A stretch of 64,000 nt of DNA from Verrucomicrobiota bacterium (GCA_963205275.1 CAUJIH010000106.1:1-64000), one strand, 5' to 3'. Counted from the first letter of the stretch, positions 35,963-45,369 are shown. Numbers and translations are program-made. Notes: a model not told the origin generated them from the letters alone.

Positions 35963-36739
35963 TTACTCTACGATAAAGAAAGGGTTGCGAAGATTCTCTT
36001 TATTGTAACGAAGCTCTTCACCGGTTTCACAATCGACCACTCGCCGTCCAGCTTCATTCGCAACTGCATGGGCGGCGGCAGTGTCCCACTCCATCGTCGG
36101 TCCTAAACGTGGATAGACATCTGCGCTCCCATCAGCAACCAGACAGAACTTGAGCGAGCTCCCAGCAGACAAGTAAGTCACCTCTTTGCCCTCTGCCTCC
36201 AGAGCTGCAACGAATTCGCGCACCTCATCGCTCAGGTGAGATCGACTCGCCACTACAGTGACGCTGCGCTTTTTCGAATAGTGTTCCCCTCCCGTCATTC
36301 TGTCCACAGGACCACCCTCCACCGACTTCCAAGCTCCCTGCCCCTCAGCTGCCCAATAGAGTCGATCCCCTACCGGCTGAAATACCACTCCTAAAACCGG
36401 ACGCCCGAAACGCACCAGGGCAATATTCACTGTGAACTCACCATTTCTCTTCACGAATTCTTTCGTGCCATCGAGCGGGTCAACCACCCAGCACTCGGGC
36501 CAGTTGCGACGCACTTCATAGGGCAATGCCTGAATTTCCTCCGAGATGATCGGAATATCTGGAGTCAGCCCCTTCAGTCCCGCCACGATTACCGCATTCG
36601 ACTGGCGATCCGCCTCCGTCAATGGCGATGCGTCCCCTTTACTATCGACAGAAAACTCGGTTCCGTACACCTCCATCACCGCCGCTCCAGCGAGCCTAGC
36701 GATTTCCTTCACTTTTTCGATATCGATTCCGTCTGACAT
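35963..36739 (-). CDS. cysQ: 3'(2'),5'-bisphosphate nucleotidase (CysQ)
   Basis: This 258-residue magnesium-dependent phosphatase of the inositol monophosphatase superfamily removes PAP formed during sulfate assimilation. Motifs: PIISEE (metal ligand Glu), WVVDPLDGTKEF (DPLDGT core), and the C-terminal WDTAAAHAVANEAG. The family's bacterial CysQ form has the same length. It converges with dnaB, whose stop lies 24 bases away. Sulfate assimilation genes are not visible nearby. Confidence 0.93.
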   Translation of the reverse strand: MSDGIDIEKVKEIARLAGAAVMEVYGTEFSVDSKGDASPLTEADRQSNAVIVAGLKGLTPDIPIISEEIQALPYEVRRNWPECWVVDPLDGTKEFVKRNGEFTVNIALVRFGRPVLGVVFQPVGDRLYWAAEGQGAWKSVEGGPVDRMTGGEHYSKKRSVTVVASRSHLSDEVREFVAALEAEGKEVTYLSAGSSLKFCLVADGSADVYPRLGPTMEWDTAAAHAVANEAGRRVVDCETGEELRYNKENLRNPFFIVE

Positions 36740-36788
36740 ATTCTACTACCCAAGCCGAAAGCTCGGGGAAGTCAACCGATGCTACCCC

Positions 36789-37769
36789 TCAGACGCAGTC
36801 TTCCATCGCAAGGATGATTTTGCCAATATGCTCGGAACTTTCCATGTGACGATGCGCCACTGCTGCGTCTGCAAAAGGAAAGATCTGATCGATTACCGGA
36901 TGAAATAGCCCTCTGCTGATCATCGGCCACACTTGCGCTTCCACCTCCTTCGCCAGAGCGGCTTTGAATTCCGCACTGCGAGAGCGCAGGACGCAGCCCG
37001 AGACCGTCAGTGATCGCGAAATCAATGCCATCAGATCGATCTCTGCGCATCGTCCCTGAACAGCGTTGATCAGAACCAAGCGCCCGTCTGCTCGAAGAAG
37101 CGACAGATTCCGCGCGAGATAATTCCCGCCCACCATATCGAGAATCAGATCGCACTTTTCATCAGCGAAGGCCTCCGAAAAATCAACGTTCCGATAATTG
37201 ATCGCTCGACTTGCTCCTAGCTTCGAGCAGGCCTGGGCCTTCTTTTCACTTCCAGCGGTCGCCAGCACGTCACAGCCTACTGCCTTCGCCATCTGAATCG
37301 CTGTCGTTCCGATTCCACTCGAACCACCGTGTACGAGGATTCGCTCCCCTGACTGCAATTTCCCTCGCTGAAAGACGTTCAGCCAGACGGTGAAGACAGC
37401 TTCAGGCAAGGCGGACGCTTGGCAAAAATCAAATCCTTCGGGTATCGGTAGGCAGTGCCCCTCGTCCACAGTGACGAACTCAGCATAGCCGCCACCAGCC
37501 ACGAGAGCACACACGCGGTCGCCCGGCTTCCATCGACTCACCTGTGATCCACAGATATCGATGATTCCGGCGACTTCCAACCCCGGCACATCCGCCACGA
37601 CTCCCGCCGGAGCCGGATAGCGCCCCTCTCTCTGAAGAAGATCGGCACGATTCAGCCCCGCCGCCTTTACAGAGATTCGTACTTCATTTGAAGCCGGAAC
37701 CGGCTCAATTTGTTCTGTAGCCACGAGGACAGATGCGTCACCTGGCTGGGAAATTACGATTACTTTCAT
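36789..37769 (-). CDS. NAD(P)H:quinone oxidoreductase, PIG3-type zinc-free MDR
   Basis: This 326-residue medium-chain dehydrogenase lacks the zinc ligands and matches the TP53I3/PIG3 quinone oxidoreductase group: NRADLLQREGRYP near residue 55, GLEVAGII, and the nucleotide-binding VHGGSSGIGTTAIQ, then ATAGSEKK. Predicted to reduce quinones with NADPH, protecting from semiquinone stress. It sits between cysQ and the pseudokinase gene, all on the minus strand, with 49- and 69-base gaps. Confidence 0.92.
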   Translation of the reverse strand: MKVIVISQPGDASVLVATEQIEPVPASNEVRISVKAAGLNRADLLQREGRYPAPAGVVADVPGLEVAGIIDICGSQVSRWKPGDRVCALVAGGGYAEFVTVDEGHCLPIPEGFDFCQASALPEAVFTVWLNVFQRGKLQSGERILVHGGSSGIGTTAIQMAKAVGCDVLATAGSEKKAQACSKLGASRAINYRNVDFSEAFADEKCDLILDMVGGNYLARNLSLLRADGRLVLINAVQGRCAEIDLMALISRSLTVSGCVLRSRSAEFKAALAKEVEAQVWPMISRGLFHPVIDQIFPFADAAVAHRHMESSEHIGKIILAMEDCV

Positions 37770-37838
37770 CTTTTCATTCGGGCGAAATCTTCACTTGGCA
37801 GGGAACCGACTTCCCAATTTCTCCCCTCCCCTATTTCT

Positions 37839-40592
37839 TCACGGCAGCTTCGCTAACTGCTCCGACACCCACTTCATCGCCTGACTGGCTGTATTGTCGC
37901 TGGGATCAGCGGTCATACACTGCTGCCACTCCACCTTGGCGATCTCTAGATGCTGTTTGGCCTCCGTCTTATTACCTGACTGTAAACAAGCGAAGCCAGC
38001 TAGACCACGGGTGCGTGCCAAGCTCCTCCGGTAGGTCGCCGGGGCATCGTCGCTCTTAGAAATCTCGTCGAGGAGAGCGAGCGCTTCCTTTAGAGGAACT
38101 CGACTTTCATCAAATTTCCCCGAATCTCCTAAAAGTTCGGCCAGATGAGACAATCTCTGCGCATAAGAAAATTTTACATCATCTGCAACAGCGCGACTCC
38201 CATCGACGATGGGACCCAGGATTCCAATAGCTCGCCTTTCCATCGCGATGGCATTCTTCATATTTCCCCCATCTCGTTGCTCCTCCGCCAGAGTGCCATA
38301 GATGTCGGCTAGCGTTTTTAGATAGGTCGATTCGTACGGATTCGCAGCTACGACGTGACCAAGCACCTCCGCCGCTCCCTCCAGTTTCGCCGAATCCTTC
38401 GCGAGCATGCCCACGCGAGCCAGACTGTTTCCCAACCCCAGTTGGTAGGCATCCACAGCGGCATCCAAGCGAACGGCTTCAGCATAGAGATCGCTCGCCT
38501 GTTGATAAGCATCCTTCGCGAGTCCCAATTCTCCCCGTGCCTCCAGAATCCGCCCCGTAAGAGAAAACGAATGGGCTAGAGCACCGATGACGCGGTGATT
38601 CTGTGGATCAGCCTTCTGAAGAGCCACTAGACTCGCCCCCACCGACATCGCCGCATCGAGCGCTGCCTCGGCGTGTCTCATCTCCAATTCGCTCTCTGCG
38701 ATGGATAGGGAGTTTTCATGGATCCGAAGCGCCACCTTGTCCGTGAGCTCAGAATTGCGATTGCGAGCCTCGGCCCAGGCGTGTGATGACTCGGTGTAGT
38801 AGTTCCGAGCAGCAGAGAACTGCGCGTTTCGCATGGCGAGATCACCGAGCGACCTCTTCGCACAAGCGATGTTCTCTGCAAACTCAGCTTTCGCTGTTTT
38901 CGGATCCGCCAGCAGCGCTGTGTAGCGGCGCTCCGCTTCGGAGAATGCGGCGAGTGCTTTTCCAAACTCGCCAGTTTCTCGATAGATATTGCCCAGATAA
39001 AACTGAGCATTAGCTGTCGATACGATGAAATCAGAAGCATCTCCGTAGGTTTCAATGAGCCGCTCGTAATGCTTTCTAGCTTCTTCCAAGGTAGCCGCAC
39101 GCGCTTTGCGGAACTCCGGCACATCCGAATCGCGATTCTCCAAAACAAGCTGAAAAAAGCGATCTCCATTGTCCTGAGTCTCTCTCAGAAGCTGACGGGC
39201 GAGCTTCGCCTGACCGAGAAGCTGATTCTTTGAATCCTCCGACTCATTTAACTCGGAAACAAGCTGCTTCTTCCGCATTTCCTCGTCCTGAATTCTCTGG
39301 AAGGCCTGCGCCTGCTTCTGGATCATCTCCTGTCGCTTGAATTCAGACTCTCGCAAATCACTCACAACGACACCTTTTTCCCGGCGAGCCTTGATGTAGT
39401 GGAAAAACGCGAGATAGGATGCCAACAAGGTCAGAGCGAGCGAGACACTCAAAGCAACCTTCAGGCGAAACACCATATTTTCGCGAATCCGTAGAAGAAA
39501 ATTGCTCCAGAGTCCCCCCTTCTGATCACTCTCCCGCAACTCTCCATCCAGCGGGCGCACCAATTCCTGCGCGGAAGAAGCCACAGCGCGACCCTGTGCA
39601 GGCAGAGAAGTTCTTTCTCCAAATGAACTCGACATCACAGGCACAGTCGTCCCTGACAGCGTCTCCTGTACATCCTCCCCTACGGTCCCGAGCTCCTTCG
39701 CGATCTCCGACATTGATGTCGGACGATCTCCCGGTACAATCGAGAGGCAGCGGTCAATGATCTGACGCAAGACTTTCTCCCGAGCATTGGCCGCCGGCCC
39801 CGGCCAGAGAGGACGAGGCTCTGCCTGAATCTGTTGTAGAAAATATCCCGCCACCTCCGACGGCTCCCCAAATACGACCGCTGCAGAGCTTTCGAGCCAG
39901 GCAGGATTCTCCCGGCAGCGCTGCCAGAGAGCATGGAGACGAGGCAGACGCCCTGTGAGTAGGCGATACGCCAAGACGCCGAAGGAATACACGTCCCAAC
40001 CCCGTCCGCGCCCTCCCCGAAAATCTCCGGATTCGAGTTGTTCCGGAGCGGCATAAAAAAGAAACTCGCCAGATTCCAGATATTGCAGCCCCTTGACGAA
40101 CATGCCTCCGAAGTCTCCTATCTGCAATCCCTGGCCGCCCCCCTCTTCTTTCACCAGATAGAAAACCTCTGGTCGTAGAGCTCCGTGAAATAAATTCGCC
40201 TGATGCAACTCAGCCAGCAGTCGGACGATCTTCTCCACGATCTCTGAGGTCTGCCCCGGAGACAACATCGGCATCACCTCTGCGAGAGTGCCGGTATGCC
40301 ACGGCTCCTGGGAACCACCGCGCCAGCCATGAAAGGCCATAGAGCTAACACTGGGGAGTTTCTCATCTTGAAGTCGATACTCATAAATCGAGTCCACCCC
40401 CACAGGAAGTCGCTTCACAGGAGCTAAATTATCGAAAAATGAATGAAGCAGTCTGTCATTGGTTGCCTGGGCCTTATACACGCGCATGACTCTCCGCTCG
40501 CCACGACCATGCATGGCGATCAGAATCCAGCCAAAGGGGTCCTCGGCCAGAACCTCTTCACATTGATAGCCTGGGAGTTCAGGAAACAGCAT
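37839..40592 (-). CDS. Pseudokinase-like membrane protein with C-terminal TPR region
   Basis: This 917-residue protein has an N-terminal protein-kinase fold (residues 5-310), then a membrane helix (about 375-398, LKVALSVSLALTLLASYLAF), a coiled coil with many Lys/Glu/Gln, and about 450 residues of TPR-like helical repeats (FYLGNIYRETGEFGKALAAF, DAYQQASDLYAEAV). The DFG motif (IGDFGG) and a canonical APE-like motif (AAPEQLESG) are present. The catalytic HRDxKxxN loop is replaced by HGALRPEVF (from about residue 136), so the proton-acceptor Asp and the catalytic Lys are missing. A scaffold or sensing role is therefore more likely than phosphotransfer. The ATG at 40592 is preferred to a TTG at 40598. 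Confidence 0.82.
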   Translation of the reverse strand: MLFPELPGYQCEEVLAEDPFGWILIAMHGRGERRVMRVYKAQATNDRLLHSFFDNLAPVKRLPVGVDSIYEYRLQDEKLPSVSSMAFHGWRGGSQEPWHTGTLAEVMPMLSPGQTSEIVEKIVRLLAELHQANLFHGALRPEVFYLVKEEGGGQGLQIGDFGGMFVKGLQYLESGEFLFYAAPEQLESGDFRGGRGRGWDVYSFGVLAYRLLTGRLPRLHALWQRCRENPAWLESSAAVVFGEPSEVAGYFLQQIQAEPRPLWPGPAANAREKVLRQIIDRCLSIVPGDRPTSMSEIAKELGTVGEDVQETLSGTTVPVMSSSFGERTSLPAQGRAVASSAQELVRPLDGELRESDQKGGLWSNFLLRIRENMVFRLKVALSVSLALTLLASYLAFFHYIKARREKGVVVSDLRESEFKRQEMIQKQAQAFQRIQDEEMRKKQLVSELNESEDSKNQLLGQAKLARQLLRETQDNGDRFFQLVLENRDSDVPEFRKARAATLEEARKHYERLIETYGDASDFIVSTANAQFYLGNIYRETGEFGKALAAFSEAERRYTALLADPKTAKAEFAENIACAKRSLGDLAMRNAQFSAARNYYTESSHAWAEARNRNSELTDKVALRIHENSLSIAESELEMRHAEAALDAAMSVGASLVALQKADPQNHRVIGALAHSFSLTGRILEARGELGLAKDAYQQASDLYAEAVRLDAAVDAYQLGLGNSLARVGMLAKDSAKLEGAAEVLGHVVAANPYESTYLKTLADIYGTLAEEQRDGGNMKNAIAMERRAIGILGPIVDGSRAVADDVKFSYAQRLSHLAELLGDSGKFDESRVPLKEALALLDEISKSDDAPATYRRSLARTRGLAGFACLQSGNKTEAKQHLEIAKVEWQQCMTADPSDNTASQAMKWVSEQLAKLP

Positions 40593-40676
40593 CTGCAACC
40601 TTTGAAAACGGATGAACGCAGGAAACCTTATAACAAAGCGCTGAAAACACGCCTCACTGAAGCCCTCCCCTATGAA

Positions 40677-41999
40677 TTACGTAGGATACTGCCAAGGACC
40701 GCGATACTCTCTCTTCAGCAAAGCATTCGCCTCCTCGTCACTGGGGAAACGCTCCGCCTCTCCATCCCAGACCAAGCTCCGTCCCAGCTTCTGACTAATC
40801 ATTCCCAGCAGACTCATATTCGTCGCCAGATGACCGATCTCGATATCAGCGACCGGACGTCGTCCCGTCTGAATCGCATCGATAAAATCTCGCCACAGCA
40901 TCGGAATATTGTCTCCGTCCTTCTCGTGATCGAAGCGTGGGTCTTCGTGTACGACGGGTGAATTATCCGAAGGATAAAAAGTCCAGCCATCCTTCCACCC
41001 CAAGTAAAAAGTGCCCTGACTTCCGTGAAAATAGCATCCCACCTTCGACTTTCCGGTCTCGCTTCCACCAAATCGACGATGCTCCCAGACGGCCGTGAAT
41101 CCATCGAACTCATAGCTCACCACCTGATGATCAGGAGCGTCGCTCGTTTGTTCTTTCTCGTTGAGAATCACAGCCCCTCGAACTGGGCGTCCTCCGGTAG
41201 AAAAGATTTTCTTCGGATGCTTCTGCCCCGACCACCAGAGGATCTGATCCAGCCAATGCACGCCCCAATCCCCGAGCTGCCCATTCGCGAAGTCCAAATA
41301 ATTGCGAAACCCTCCGGGATGGATGCGCTTATTAAAAGGACGAAGCGGTGCCGGACCACAGTAGAAATCCCAGTCCAGATTCTCCGGCACAGGAGAATTC
41401 AGTTCCGGTTTTTCCGCCCCCCCTGGACTCTGGACGAAGGCTCGCACCATTCCGATAGTCCCGGCCTTCCCTTCCTTCAGAAACTTCATTGCACTCTGAT
41501 AATGCGGCCCAATACGTCGATGCATTCCAACCTGCACCACTCGATTGACCTCCCGAGCCACTCGCAGCATCGCTCGACTCTCCAGAACTGTATGCCCGGT
41601 GGGTTTTTCCATATACACATGAGCACCAGCCCGGAGACAAGCGATCCCCTGGAGTGCGTGCCAATGATCCGGCGAAGCCACGATGGCGATCTCTATCTTT
41701 TCCTTCTCTAGAAGTTCACGATAGTCCCGGTAGCCTTTCGGCGCCTTGCCCGTCATTCCATCGATCTCATCGACTGACACCTCCAGTTCATCCGCATCCA
41801 CATCGCAGACGGCCACCACATCCACCGATCCATCGGCGAGCGCGGAACGAAGAATGTTCATCCCCCACCATCCTGATCCGATCAGGGCTGTTCGATATTT
41901 CTTCCCGCTCTTCGACTCGGATTTCACCCAAGGGACGAGTGCGGTAGTCGCTGCTCCAGCGGTCACCTGGAGAAAACTGCGGCGGGGAAGGTTCTGCAT
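40677..41999 (-). CDS. Tat-exported Gfo/Idh/MocA-family oxidoreductase
   Basis: This 440-residue protein has a twin-arginine signal right at the ATG at 41999 (MQNLPRRSFLQVTAGAATTA). An upstream extension of the frame to 42140 is not credible. The Rossmann fold shows TALIGSGWWGMN (dinucleotide loop) and VVAVCDVDADEL. EKPTGHTV carries the conserved catalytic-region Lys-Pro. The second domain is the usual alpha/beta sheet with SYEFDGFTAVWEHRRFGG. Exported members abound in PVC bacteria and are thought to act on sugars, cyclitols or their oxidised derivatives, with NAD(P) bound before export. Substrate unknown. Divergent from ldhA with a 48-base gap. Confidence 0.92.
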   Translation of the reverse strand: MQNLPRRSFLQVTAGAATTALVPWVKSESKSGKKYRTALIGSGWWGMNILRSALADGSVDVVAVCDVDADELEVSVDEIDGMTGKAPKGYRDYRELLEKEKIEIAIVASPDHWHALQGIACLRAGAHVYMEKPTGHTVLESRAMLRVAREVNRVVQVGMHRRIGPHYQSAMKFLKEGKAGTIGMVRAFVQSPGGAEKPELNSPVPENLDWDFYCGPAPLRPFNKRIHPGGFRNYLDFANGQLGDWGVHWLDQILWWSGQKHPKKIFSTGGRPVRGAVILNEKEQTSDAPDHQVVSYEFDGFTAVWEHRRFGGSETGKSKVGCYFHGSQGTFYLGWKDGWTFYPSDNSPVVHEDPRFDHEKDGDNIPMLWRDFIDAIQTGRRPVADIEIGHLATNMSLLGMISQKLGRSLVWDGEAERFPSDEEANALLKREYRGPWQYPT

Positions 42000-42047
42000 G
42001 ATCGTGAGAAAGTTGCGTTTGAATCGAATCGAGGCGAGCAATAGAGA

Positions 42048-43052
42048 ATGATGCAGGTTCCTCTCTACGATGCCAAGTCCTATGATCGACCCTTTTTCGA
42101 AAAAAATGGAGCCGAAGCGGGGATCAGCTACCTCTTCCATCCATTCCGACTGACAGCGGAAACAGCAGCCACAGCGGCGGGAAGCACAGCGATCTGTGTC
42201 TTCGTGAATGATGTGATCGACCGCCTCTGTCTCACCGCGCTCGCGGAAGCGGGAGTGAAAATCGTCGCTCTGCGGTGTGCCGGGTTTAACCAGGTCGATC
42301 TGACAGCAGCCCGCGAACTCGGAATTCGTGTGATTCGCGTTCCCGCTTACTCACCCCACGCAGTCGCCGAACACGCCGTCGCACTGCTACTAACCCTGAA
42401 CCGAAAAACTCACCGTGCATACAACCGCGTGCGTGAGCATAATTTCTCTCTGGATGGACTCGTAGGATTCGATCTGCATGGACGCACCGCAGGAATCGTC
42501 GGAACTGGAAAAATCGGAAAAATTCTAGCGGAAATTCTTCACGGCTTCGGCATGAGCATACGTCTCTACGATCCCAAGCCCGATACCCACTGGGCTGATG
42601 CCCGCAGAATGCACTACGTGCCTCTGGATGAGCTATTCTCTCAATCTGATGTCATCTCCCTACACGCACCGCTCACCACCGAGACTCGTCACTTGGTGAA
42701 TGCACACACGCTCGACATGATGAAAGAAGGGGCCTATCTCATCAATACCGGTCGAGGTGCCCTGATCGACACCCCCGCCCTGATTGGTGCGCTGAAGCGC
42801 AAAAAGCTCGGCGGGGTGGCACTCGACGTCTATGAGGTAGAAGAAGGGATCTTTTTCGAGGATCTCTCCCAAGACGTGCTTCACGACGACGATCTCGCCC
42901 GACTACTGAGTTTTCCCAATGTCTTGATCACCTCACATCAGGGTTTCCTCACGGAAGATGCTCTGTCTGAAATCGCGAGAGTCACCACTGAGAACCTCGC
43001 TCGCTTCTTACGAAATGACTGCTTTTTACCCAATACCGAGGTCAGTTCCTGA
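42048..43052 (+). CDS. ldhA: D-lactate dehydrogenase (2-hydroxyacid dehydrogenase family)
   Basis: This 334-residue enzyme reduces pyruvate to D-lactate with NADH. Patterns of the fermentative LdhA group are present: VALRCAGFNQVDL, YSPHAVAEHAVALLL, the Rossmann loop GIVGTGKIGK, the catalytic Arg in NTGRGALIDT, an Asp-Val-Tyr-Glu strand (ALDVYEVEEG) and His in SHQGFLTEDA. ATG codons at 42048 and 42051 are both usable. The next gene starts 20 bases after its stop and may be cotranscribed. It indicates capacity for mixed-acid fermentation. Confidence 0.9.
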   Translation: MMQVPLYDAKSYDRPFFEKNGAEAGISYLFHPFRLTAETAATAAGSTAICVFVNDVIDRLCLTALAEAGVKIVALRCAGFNQVDLTAARELGIRVIRVPAYSPHAVAEHAVALLLTLNRKTHRAYNRVREHNFSLDGLVGFDLHGRTAGIVGTGKIGKILAEILHGFGMSIRLYDPKPDTHWADARRMHYVPLDELFSQSDVISLHAPLTTETRHLVNAHTLDMMKEGAYLINTGRGALIDTPALIGALKRKKLGGVALDVYEVEEGIFFEDLSQDVLHDDDLARLLSFPNVLITSHQGFLTEDALSEIARVTTENLARFLRNDCFLPNTEVSS

Positions 43053-43072
43053 ATCTCACTCATCCACTATTG

Positions 43073-43561
43073 ATGAACTCCCCCACACGCATCCTCTTCG
43101 TCTGCCTCGGAAATATCTGCCGCTCACCCGCTGGTGAGAACGTGATGCGCCATCTGATCGAACAAGATGGGCTACAGGCACAGTTTGAAGTCGATTCCGC
43201 TGGAACGGCCGATTATCACATCGGAAACCCGGCAGACCCAAGAATGATCGCAGCAGCCTCGCGGAGAGGAATCGTAATGACCGGGCGAGCACGACAGGTA
43301 AAAGTCTCCGATTTCAGTGACTTCGACTGGATTTTTGCCATGGATCGCAGCAATTACGAGGACTTATTACGGATAAAAAATCGCTGCGCGAATCCTACGG
43401 TTCGGCTCGTGTCGTTTTGTGACTTCTGCAAAAATCACTCCCATAACGAAGTTCCCGATCCCTACTACGGCGGGCTAGAAGGCTTCGATGAGGTGCTCGA
43501 CCTGCTTGAAGACGGATGTGCTGAATTCCTCCAGTGCTGGAAGGATGGTACGCTGAGATAA
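43073..43561 (+). CDS. Low-molecular-weight protein-tyrosine phosphatase
   Basis: This 162-residue cytoplasmic phosphatase has the P-loop FVCLGNICRSPAG near the N-terminus (CxxxxxR[S/T]) and a general-acid Asp in VPDPYYGG near residue 125; FAMDRSNYEDL is also typical. The ATG at 43073 is used rather than a TTG three bases earlier. The protein substrate is unknown; a tyrosine kinase partner is not seen in this window. Confidence 0.94.
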   Translation: MNSPTRILFVCLGNICRSPAGENVMRHLIEQDGLQAQFEVDSAGTADYHIGNPADPRMIAAASRRGIVMTGRARQVKVSDFSDFDWIFAMDRSNYEDLLRIKNRCANPTVRLVSFCDFCKNHSHNEVPDPYYGGLEGFDEVLDLLEDGCAEFLQCWKDGTLR

Positions 43562-43579
43562 AGCTCTCAGCGAAGCGGA

Positions 43580-44332
43580 TTACTCTGACTTCGCCTGTCT
43601 ATCACCTTTCCCGCCCTTATCACCTTTCCCGCCTTTTCTAGCGGAGCCACTGCCATCGTCCGGGAATCTAGGCGGCGCAGTTAGTTCGCTGGCGTCTAAC
43701 TGACTATCATGATTTTTATCTAGAGCAGCAAAATTTTTCTCCACAGCGTCTGTCCCGGCCTTCTCTCTAGCCTTCGCCAGAGGAGGAAAGCTAGCGAACT
43801 CATCTCTGGACAACATGCCATTCCCGTTCTTGTCCAGCTCATCGAATTGCGCATTACTCACCTCCGCTGCCGCTTTCTCCCTGACTCTCACGAGAAAGGG
43901 CGAGGCAAAAAATTCCTCTCTCGAGAGAGAGCCACTTCCATCCTTATCCAGTTCTTTGACGAGTGCATCTGCGTGCGAGGACGGGCTCGCCTCCGAATTC
44001 CGCTTTCGAAATCCATCCCGTCGAGGCATAGGCACCGCCAACTCCTTTAGATCGAGCTGGCCATCCTTGTTCTTGTCTCGTTCCGTAAATATCTTGGCAA
44101 GCAACTCATCGCCCCCCCTTTCCTTCATTTTTGCGGCCCAAGGTGCCGCTGCGAACTCTTCCTTCGAGATTGTGCCGTTTCCGTCCTTGTCGAGTAATTT
44201 AACCATGCCTTCAGCACGCTTTTCAGGATCAATGGCTTTTCCTTTCCCCAATCCTTTCCCGCCTTTGGATTGAGCGAAAGTAACGGTTAGGCTCGCCATG
44301 AGAAGGATTGCAATCACAAAGAGTTTTTTCAT
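43580..44332 (-). CDS. Secreted EF-hand calcium-binding protein (five loops)
   Basis: This 250-residue protein starts with a signal peptide at the ATG at 44332 (MKKLFVIAILLMASLTVTFA). Five calcium-loop motifs are present: DKDGNGTISKEE, DKNKDGQLDLKE, DKDGSGSLSREE, DKNGNGMLSRDE and the degenerate DKNHDSQLDASE. The C-terminus is rich in Gly and Lys (GGKGDKGGKGDRQ), encoded by a short imperfect direct repeat near 43604-43640. It is the first and largest of three paralogues in 1.8 kb. A calcium-buffering or matrix role is inferred from the family; none is shown. Confidence 0.9.
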   Translation of the reverse strand: MKKLFVIAILLMASLTVTFAQSKGGKGLGKGKAIDPEKRAEGMVKLLDKDGNGTISKEEFAAAPWAAKMKERGGDELLAKIFTERDKNKDGQLDLKELAVPMPRRDGFRKRNSEASPSSHADALVKELDKDGSGSLSREEFFASPFLVRVREKAAAEVSNAQFDELDKNGNGMLSRDEFASFPPLAKAREKAGTDAVEKNFAALDKNHDSQLDASELTAPPRFPDDGSGSARKGGKGDKGGKGDRQAKSE

Positions 44333-44489
44333 CGGATCGGTCGATAGAGAGAGTATCGGCAGGACGAAGTAAGTGCTCAAAAGGTCCCGCTTTCTCGACT
44401 TCAACGCCAACTCTCAGAGAAAGTTTCGCAACTTTTTTCGAGAATCGATCTGTTGCTCGATCAGCGACTCAAAATACGGTCCAAAAAGC

Positions 44490-44523
44490 AAAAAACCGTC
44501 CCAGTTTCCCGCGACGGTTTTTT
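44490..44523 (-). terminator. Rho-independent terminator downstream of the middle EF-hand gene
   Basis: A perfect 11-bp inverted repeat, AAAAAACCGTC (44490-44500) and GACGGTTTTTT (44513-44523), with a 12-base loop. It lies 29 bases past the stop of the minus-strand EF-hand gene at 44552, and its A/T tracts would give a U-run in either direction. Confidence 0.85.
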
Positions 44524-44551
44524 GAATGATTTCGTTGAGGCAAGAACGTGA

Positions 44552-44878
44552 TTACTTCGCAGCTTTGCCTTTTCCACCTTTCTGTGAAGCGGCAACCAAC
44601 TCATCTTTAGAAATTTGGCCGTCCTTATCTTTATCGAGATGGGAAAACCCCTTATCAACAGCACCGTCACCCTTTTCTTTGAGCTTTACGCCTCGGGGAG
44701 AAGCGGCAAACTCTTCCTTGGAGAGAGTTCCATTGCCGTCTTTATCGCTCTTCTTGATAAATGATTCGGCGCTCTTTGCGGGATCAGCCTTTCCTTTGGC
44801 TTTCGCGGCACCTCCTTCAGCAAAGCTGATGGAAAGGCCAATCGCAAGAGCAGCTGCAATTACGAGAAATTTTTTCAT
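44552..44878 (-). CDS. Small secreted EF-hand protein (two loops)
   Basis: This 108-residue protein has a signal peptide at the ATG at 44878 (MKKFLVIAAALAIGLSISFA, cleaved before EGG). Two EF-hand loops are visible: DKDGNGTLSKEE and DKDKDGQISKDE. The C-terminal tail is short and Gly/Lys-rich. It is closely similar to the next gene upstream and to the larger protein at 43580. A clear terminator follows. Confidence 0.88.
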   Translation of the reverse strand: MKKFLVIAAALAIGLSISFAEGGAAKAKGKADPAKSAESFIKKSDKDGNGTLSKEEFAASPRGVKLKEKGDGAVDKGFSHLDKDKDGQISKDELVAASQKGGKGKAAK

Positions 44879-44963
44879 AGATTTTGATAGAGTTATATAA
44901 TCTAATAATCTTAGAAACTCCTTCCTCACCTAAGTGCTACGAAGGAATCTTCTAAATATCACC

Positions 44964-45329
44964 TTAGTTCGCAGCCTTGCTCTTTCCACCTTTACCGCCC
45001 TTACCACCCTTTCCAGGGGCATGCTGGCGAGGAGCCGCCAGTTCATCCTTGTCGAGCTGGCCATCCTTATTCTTATCACGGGAAGCGAATATTTTGTCGA
45101 TAGCACCCTCTCCACCTTTTTCCTTAGCCTTTGCCGCCCAAGGAGCAGTCGCATACTCTTCCTTCGAGAGAGTACCGTTGCCATCCTTATCCAACTGTTT
45201 AATGAGAGCTTCTGCTTTCTTCGCGGGATCCACGGGAGTTTTTCCCTTACCTTTGGCACCTTCCCCTTCAGCAAAACTGAAAGAAAGGCCGAGTGCGATA
45301 GTAGCAGCGATTACGAGGAACTTTTTCAT
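44964..45329 (-). CDS. Small secreted EF-hand protein (two loops)
   Basis: This 121-residue paralogue of the preceding protein starts MKKFLVIAATIALGLSFSFA, a signal peptide. EF-hand loops are DKDGNGTLSKEE and DKNKDGQLDKDE. The tail ends in a Gly-Gly-Lys repeat (GKGGKGGKGGK). The leader DNA upstream of its ATG carries a 10-bp direct repeat (45349-45369). It lies 85 bases before the other small paralogue on the same strand. Confidence 0.88.
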   Translation of the reverse strand: MKKFLVIAATIALGLSFSFAEGEGAKGKGKTPVDPAKKAEALIKQLDKDGNGTLSKEEYATAPWAAKAKEKGGEGAIDKIFASRDKNKDGQLDKDELAAPRQHAPGKGGKGGKGGKSKAAN

Positions 45330-45348
45330 TGATGATTCGAATTCGATT

Positions 45349-45369
45349 GTGTGATTTCAGTGTGATTTC
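45349..45369. repeat. Two direct copies of GTGTGATTTC
   Basis: GTGTGATTTC occurs at 45349-45358 and again at 45360-45369, one base apart. It lies in the leader region of the minus-strand EF-hand gene, about 20 bases upstream of its ATG. An 11-base period may be a paired regulator site, or a slippage duplication. Confidence 0.4.
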
